NCBI RefSeq assembly: GCF_018374135.1
Contig: NZ_JAHAFS010000016.1
Coordinates: forward strand, 1-55,895
From: Campylobacter gracilis
GTDB taxonomy: Bacteria > Campylobacterota > Campylobacteria > Campylobacterales > Campylobacteraceae
DNA length: 55,895 nucleotides
Reading direction: 5' to 3'
The position numbers and the translations under genes were made by a program. Below the pieces are notes generated by a model, which was not told where the DNA came from, did not search any database, and saw nothing but the letters and a program-made list of their open reading frames with translations. Below are positions 51,488 through 55,895 of the stretch, piece after piece; the first letter of the stretch is position 1; every line of letters starts with the position of its first letter.

Positions 51488-52690
51488 TTGAGTACTAAAT
51501 TCTTTCTAGCGATCCTCGCGATAGGCGTTATAATGGGGCTTTGCGCGGGGCTTTTAAACTTCGGCATCAACGAAATTGAAACTTTTGCTTTCGGACATAA
51601 TGATGAGGAATTTCACATTATCACAGAGCAAACCACTGCGCTTAGGCGCTTTCTTAGCGTCCTCGCAGCCGGCGCAATCGTAACTTTAATTAGAATTCTG
51701 CTAATAAGACTAAAACTCTTTTTAAACGTAGCTTCGATGATGGATGGGCAAAATCCGCCGTTTTGGCAAAATTTAATCCACTCGGTTTTGCAGCTTGCAG
51801 CCATCGCCCTGGGCGCACCGGTAGGCAGCGAGGCTGCTCCGCGCGAGCTGGGTGGCTTATTTGCAGCTAAAATTTGCCGTGCCTTAAATATCGGCGGAGA
51901 CGAGCTTCGGCTATTTGTCGCATGCGGCGCGGGAGCTGGACTGGGCGCTGCATATAACGTCCCGTTAGCGGGCGCGCTTTTTAGCCTAGAAATTTTGCTT
52001 AAAAGCTTCGATACTCGAGCGATTTTGTGCGCCTTTGCCACAAGCGCGGTGGCTACAGCTACGGCAGAATTCGGAGCTTCAAAAGAAATTTATTACGCAG
52101 TTTCAAACTTCGCTCCTACCCCACAGAATTTACTCGCAGCGGCGCTAATCGGGCTTGTCACGGGGGTCGCAGCAAAATACTTTCAAGACGGGGTGCGCTT
52201 GTGCGAAAAGCTGCGCATAAAAAGCCTTAAAATCGCGCTTACACTGCCATTTGCATTCTTGCTTACCGCGGCGATCGGCGCATACGTGCCTGAAATTTTA
52301 GGTAACGGGCGCTCCGCAGCGCAGTTTGCTTTCAACTCCGCATCCTTTAGCCCGTATTTGCTTGCGATCTTGTTTTGCAAGGCATTTTGCATTTTGATGA
52401 TCTTTCGCTGCGGCGGATATGGCGGCACGCTAACGCCGAGTTTCGCGCTGGGCGCAGTTTTAGGGCTATGCGTAGGATTTGCGATCGGCGAAATTCTGCC
52501 TATTAGCCTAAGCGCAGCGGGGGTTTGCGGAGGGGCTGCCTTTTTAGCGATCAATCTAAACGCGCCGCTTTGTGCCTTTGCCCTAAGCGCAGGATTTTGC
52601 GGGCTAAATCTCAACTCATATTCGGTCGTCGTTTTTAGCATCGTATGCGCCGTGATCGCTAGAAATTTACTGACGAAAAATTTAGCGTAG
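51488..52690 (+). CDS. ClC-family chloride channel/antiporter-like protein
   Basis: 400 residues with about ten membrane helices. GAPVGSEAAPRELGG corresponds to the G(K/R)EGP helix region (the gating Glu appears kept, the GP is changed), and GGTLTPSFALGA to the GxFxP region. The GSGIP motif that builds the first anion site is not evident. It is therefore a divergent ClC, possibly an H+/anion exchanger of altered selectivity. TTG start chosen for position after the -10; the ribosome site (AAAAAGG) is fair. Monocistronic. Confidence 0.8.
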   Translation: MSTKFFLAILAIGVIMGLCAGLLNFGINEIETFAFGHNDEEFHIITEQTTALRRFLSVLAAGAIVTLIRILLIRLKLFLNVASMMDGQNPPFWQNLIHSVLQLAAIALGAPVGSEAAPRELGGLFAAKICRALNIGGDELRLFVACGAGAGLGAAYNVPLAGALFSLEILLKSFDTRAILCAFATSAVATATAEFGASKEIYYAVSNFAPTPQNLLAAALIGLVTGVAAKYFQDGVRLCEKLRIKSLKIALTLPFAFLLTAAIGAYVPEILGNGRSAAQFAFNSASFSPYLLAILFCKAFCILMIFRCGGYGGTLTPSFALGAVLGLCVGFAIGEILPISLSAAGVCGGAAFLAINLNAPLCAFALSAGFCGLNLNSYSVVVFSIVCAVIARNLLTKNLA

Positions 52691-52888
52691 TCTCGGCGCT
52701 GATAATTCATACGCTGCAAACATAAATCGATGGGCGCGACGATGATGGTCTGAAAACCTGCTGTCGCGCATAGAGTAAGCGCAGTAGGTCGCATCATTGG
52801 GCTAGGGCGAAGCCGTAAGGATATGCATCTAAGCTGATCGTTGGTAAATTTAAGATAAAATTTTGCCACTTTAACCAAAGGAGAAGAC

Positions 52889-53311
52889 ATGGGTTTACTT
52901 TCATTCGTAGCCGAAGCAGGCAAGAAACTACTAGGTCTAGGCGATGACGCCAAATCCGTAAAAGACGAGATCGCCGCCAATCTTAGCTCGACGCCGGTAG
53001 AGGGGCTAGAGGTCGAGGTGCAGGGCGACACCGTCAAAATCAGCGGCAACGCCGATAAGGAAACTCTCGAAAAAGCAGCCCTCATCGCGGGCAACACCGC
53101 AGGTATCAAAAACGTGCAGATCGAGGGCATTAGAGAGGATAGCGCCGAGAACTACTACACCATCGTAAAGGGCGATAACCTATCTAAAATCGCGAAGAAA
53201 TTCTACGGCGACGCGAATAAATACAAGATTATTTTCGACGCCAACCGCGAGGTTATCAAGGACGCGAACCTAATCTATCCGGGGCAGAAGATCAGAATTC
53301 CAAAAATTTAA
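52889..53311 (+). CDS. BON-LysM protein (Kbp/YgaU-like)
   Basis: 140 residues: N-terminal helix, BON domain (about 25-85, SSTPVEGLEVEVQGDTVKISGNADKET), LysM domain (about 88-138, NYYTIVKGDNLSKIAKKFYGDANKYKIIFDANREV). The same architecture and length as E. coli Kbp, a soluble cytoplasmic K+-binding protein; a role in K+ sensing is inference. No signal peptide. AAAGGAG precedes the ATG; a terminator hairpin follows. Confidence 0.88.
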   Translation: MGLLSFVAEAGKKLLGLGDDAKSVKDEIAANLSSTPVEGLEVEVQGDTVKISGNADKETLEKAALIAGNTAGIKNVQIEGIREDSAENYYTIVKGDNLSKIAKKFYGDANKYKIIFDANREVIKDANLIYPGQKIRIPKI

Positions 53312-53332
53312 AGCTTACCGCTTTTGAATGCT

Positions 53333-53354
53333 GCGGCTTGATTTCGCAAGCCGC
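53333..53354 (+). terminator. Terminator after the BON-LysM gene
   Basis: GCGGCTTG-ATTTCG-CAAGCCGC, a perfect 8-bp GC-rich stem followed by GGATTTTACTTTT, 21 bases after the stop. Confidence 0.65.
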
Positions 53355-53800
53355 GGATTTTACTTTTGCGCGTATTGCGCTGCGTTTGTGCGAGCCGTGA
53401 TTTTATCAGCCCGCGGCGCAGCGCGACTTTGGCGAGCCAAAATTTTACGAGTTAGCGAGGCGCCGCGGTTTTTTACGCTTTACAGAGTATGATTTTACAG
53501 ACTGGCAGCGCGAGCACGGTTTTTGCAGGGCGTGATTTTAAGCTGGCTTTACGGCGCGGTTTTCAAACTGCGACTTTATAAGCCGACGGCACGGCATGAT
53601 TGTGTGAGCTATAGATTTTACAGACTGCAGACTTGCGAGCCACGGATTTGCTTTTGTGAGACGGGTTTTGATTTTAAGCCGTAGCGCAGTTTTGCGAGCC
53701 GTACGACGGCAGATAGTAATTTATCCGCCGCACTTGTGCGCCGCCGCCCTATTTAAGAACATATAAAACGCTTTGAAATTCTATTTATAAAGAGCTAAAT
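53355..53800. repeat. Gene-free field of degenerate GCGAGCCGTGATTTTA repeats
   Basis: About 445 bases without a gene. Variants of GCGAGCC(G/A) plus GATTTTA or GGTTTT recur from 53385 to 53700 (GCGAGCCGTGATTTTATC, GCGAGCCAAAATTTTACG, GTATGATTTTACAGACTG, GCGAGCCACGGATTTGC, TTTTGCGAGCCGTACG), some preceded by GCGCAG. It seems to begin with the arm of the preceding terminator, as if that stem had been copied and decayed. Confidence 0.5.
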
Positions 53801-54463
53801 TTGGATAAATTTAAAATCAGCACTACGCTAGAAAAAGCCGAGTCTAGAGACTACGACAAATATCCGATAATCATCAAAGACAACTCGATAGAGATGATAA
53901 AGCTATACCTGCCGTTTCTATTTCTTTTAGATATTATTTCATACCTCTCTCCATATAGGCATCCCGGAGAGCTAACTAGGCGCCCAAAAGAGCTAGGAAG
54001 CTGCTATATTAAATTTAAAAATTCCGCTATAGAGTATTTTTCTACGAAGAAGAATTTAGTCCTGCTCGAAATAAAATTATCAAATATAGTGGGGATAAAA
54101 CGAACCTTTGGGCCTTCCCAACTCCAATTGCCGACAATCACAAAAAAGTTTGTAATTAGCGTCGTTATGATCTACTTCGTTTTGATGTCTGCGGTTTTTT
54201 ACTTTAAAGACTATGCGATAGCCCCGTTCGTAGTGCCGATAGCATTTGGGCTCGGCATTCTTCCGCTGCTGATTTTTAGATTAGTAAACGGGCTAGGGCT
54301 CGGACTGGATATGCTAAGCGGCGACAGTTTGATTATCTTCGATAAGCATTTCATTATCGACGCCTCGATTTTAACGAGCAGGGAATACCAGGAATTAAAG
54401 ACCTATTTTCTGCTAAAAACGGGTAAAATTTTAGACAAAATCCAGCCGCAAATTTTTATATAG
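53801..54463 (+). CDS. Hypothetical membrane protein
   Basis: 220 residues, TTG start with a weak AAAGAG site. Three hydrophobic stretches (about 33-48, 116-132, 140-165). AT content and use of AUA/AGG codons are higher than in neighbours, hinting at recent acquisition. The C-terminal ASILTSREYQELKTYFLLKTGK resembles tails of small YcxB-like sensor proteins, only a vague likeness. Family not recognised. Confidence 0.65.
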   Translation: MDKFKISTTLEKAESRDYDKYPIIIKDNSIEMIKLYLPFLFLLDIISYLSPYRHPGELTRRPKELGSCYIKFKNSAIEYFSTKKNLVLLEIKLSNIVGIKRTFGPSQLQLPTITKKFVISVVMIYFVLMSAVFYFKDYAIAPFVVPIAFGLGILPLLIFRLVNGLGLGLDMLSGDSLIIFDKHFIIDASILTSREYQELKTYFLLKTGKILDKIQPQIFI

Positions 54464-54624
54464 GCTAGGAGCAGGTTTAGAAGTAAAGCAAAAATTTGAT
54501 AAGCAGCTAAGCGATAAACGTTTAGAAGATAGCCTCGTATGAAATCAAAATTTGATAAGCCTGGACGCGCCGAATTATCTTTTAAGAGTTAAAAATTTTT
54601 AGCAAAAATACCGCTTAAATTTTA

Positions 54625-55683
54625 TTAAATCCAAATCCTCACATTCAGTTTTAAAATTTTAACGATACTCAAAAAGTTTAAAATTTCACTCTTTATCTCG
54701 CTTGCGGGGTCGCGGCGCAGCACGCTTTCATAGACGCTAGGCTCGAAATTATCGCGCTTAGTGTGCACGAAAATATGGATCCGCCGCTCTCTGATGCTCG
54801 CCCAGATCTGCGCCCCGAGCGCATCGCCCACCGCCAAAAACCGCTCCATAAATGCGGGGGTTAGCACGTACATCGCATTTTGCGGCTCGCCGCTAAGCAC
54901 CTTGTAGCGCGCGGCAAACTCCACGTTGTCCATCGCAACGGGCTTTAGACCTACGTGCTGTTTATTTTGTATCTCGCGGGGATAGATGAAAACGGGCGCG
55001 ATGATGCGTTTGTTAAATTCCGCTACGAAAAACGCCCCCACGAGCTCGTGCTGTAAATTTTGATGAAAAAAGCTCACATCGCTAAACTCGAAGCTCACCC
55101 CCTGCCACGCGCCGCCCACGCGGTCGTTGCCGCGCAGATTTTCGATGAACTCGAACAGATCGCTCTGCACCACGCGCCAAAACGGCACGCTGCCGTAGGA
55201 GACGTATTCGTAGCCGAGCTCGCGCACGAAAGGTGCCAGATAGTGCTGCTTGTAGCTTTGGCGGTATCGCCCCGTAAAGATATCTTGTGCGCTTCTTACG
55301 CCGAGCGCATAAAGCCGCGCCGCTAGCCACACCGCGAGCGCAAGTGCGGCTAAGCCTATCAACGCCTGCGGCAAGGCCGCGGAGTATTTGAAGATCAAAA
55401 ACGAGATCGCGACCGCGCCGAACTTTAAGATATTTTCCGTGCCGATGAGATCCTTTTGCCAGCCGTTTAAGTGCACCTCTTTAAGGCTTACGGCGAGCGA
55501 GGCGACCGCCAGCAGCATAAGCATCGTCGCGCTAAAGCTCTGCGCGCCCTGCCTATCTGCGAAATACGCGATAGCGCCGAACACCGCAAACAAGACGATC
55601 GTGCTTACGACGACAATAAACTTTAGCTGCTCCACGTGCTTTTTCGCATCCAGCCTCAGGCGCTCCAAATCATAAATAGTCAA
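54625..55683 (-). CDS. DUF3137 membrane protein
   Basis: 352 residues from TTG 55683, chosen because AAGAGGG lies 8 bases upstream; an earlier TTG at 55713 has no ribosome site. Four N-terminal membrane segments (about residues 20-120), then a cytoplasmic domain with YRQSYKQHYLAPFVRELGYEYV and FEFSDVSFFHQN...FFVAEFNK, the DUF3137 pattern. Some DUF3137 proteins are called galanin-like; no function is established. Convergent with the preceding membrane gene. Confidence 0.8.
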   Translation of the reverse strand: MTIYDLERLRLDAKKHVEQLKFIVVVSTIVLFAVFGAIAYFADRQGAQSFSATMLMLLAVASLAVSLKEVHLNGWQKDLIGTENILKFGAVAISFLIFKYSAALPQALIGLAALALAVWLAARLYALGVRSAQDIFTGRYRQSYKQHYLAPFVRELGYEYVSYGSVPFWRVVQSDLFEFIENLRGNDRVGGAWQGVSFEFSDVSFFHQNLQHELVGAFFVAEFNKRIIAPVFIYPREIQNKQHVGLKPVAMDNVEFAARYKVLSGEPQNAMYVLTPAFMERFLAVGDALGAQIWASIRERRIHIFVHTKRDNFEPSVYESVLRRDPASEIKSEILNFLSIVKILKLNVRIWI

Positions 55684-55895
55684 AATTTCGTCCCTCTTTA
55701 AATTTGCCCGCAATTTTAGCTAAATTCTAGGAATTTTGGAATTTCAAAGCTCGCTCGTCCGCACATAAGGCGAGTTTTTTATATGAATTTTACACAGCGC
55801 CCCCAAATTTAAGGATAAATTCAAAACTCTAAGTTTAAAATTCCGTCCTAGCGAGGGCAGTGCGCAGAAGTGGAATTTCGCATAAAAGCGGCGCC

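Noticed and set aside
55684..55713. Upstream TTG start for the DUF3137 gene
   Set aside because: No ribosome site before 55713, while AAGAGGG correctly precedes the TTG at 55683.

Overview
The window looks like the chromosome of a Campylobacter species with an unusually GC-rich genome, probably close to the oral C. gracilis/C. rectus/C. showae group. This is an inference from three things. Gene neighbourhoods match the well-known Campylobacter order: dnaJ / racR-racS-recR; murC - membrane protein - mutS2; tRNAs - tuf - rpmG - tRNA-Trp - secE - nusG - rplKAJL - rpoBC; rpsL-rpsG-fusA; hemB - argF - DUF2603 - hemN - Fe-S protein, with ribA-rsmG divergent. A Campylobacterota-only family (DUF2603/UPF0763) is present. 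Intergenic DNA is full of AAATTTTAAAATTT-type AT palindromes.

Layout. 1-7.2 kb is accessory: an octamer repeat at the edge, a frameshifted membrane-anchored protein, an amidohydrolase, a GNAT acetyltransferase, a ParE-type toxin-antitoxin pair, a MATE exporter and a YgjP-type metalloprotease domain split by a 300-residue low-complexity insert. 7.5-16.2 kb is core: dnaJ diverging from racRS-recR, then murC, a membrane protein with an Asn/Gln/Ser-rich insert, and mutS2. 16.2-25 kb is a decaying zone: long gene-free stretches, two inverted GC-rich hairpin elements, a CorA-type transporter, a frameshifted small gene, a shattered ogt beside a stand-alone alkyltransferase domain, a Tat-exported peptidase E, an interrupted unknown gene, a DUF4272 protein, large imperfect palindromes, and a thiol peroxidase that has lost both its peroxidatic cysteine and its C-terminal frame.

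25-42.3 kb is the minus-strand translation/transcription block. A textbook sigma70 promoter (TTGACA-17-TATAAT) sits ahead of four tRNAs and tuf; a 30-bp palindromic terminator follows tuf; an attenuator-like hairpin separates rplL from rpoB. 43.3-49 kb is a minus-strand haem/arginine operon with a Doc-type toxin-antitoxin pair wedged between hemB and argF. 49-50.9 kb holds ribA-rsmG and two small genes. 51-55.9 kb holds a ClC-family protein, a BON-LysM protein, two membrane proteins (one DUF3137) and two degenerate repeat fields.

The main unusual signals are recurrent in-gene low-complexity insertions, structured intergenic repeat families, and a run of genes that each become open over their full length if one base is removed (527-1151, 17880-18282, 23938-24469). 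These are either real decay or slippage, or assembly errors in G/C runs; the sequence alone cannot decide. No CRISPR array, prophage, insertion sequence or clearly new defence system was seen.
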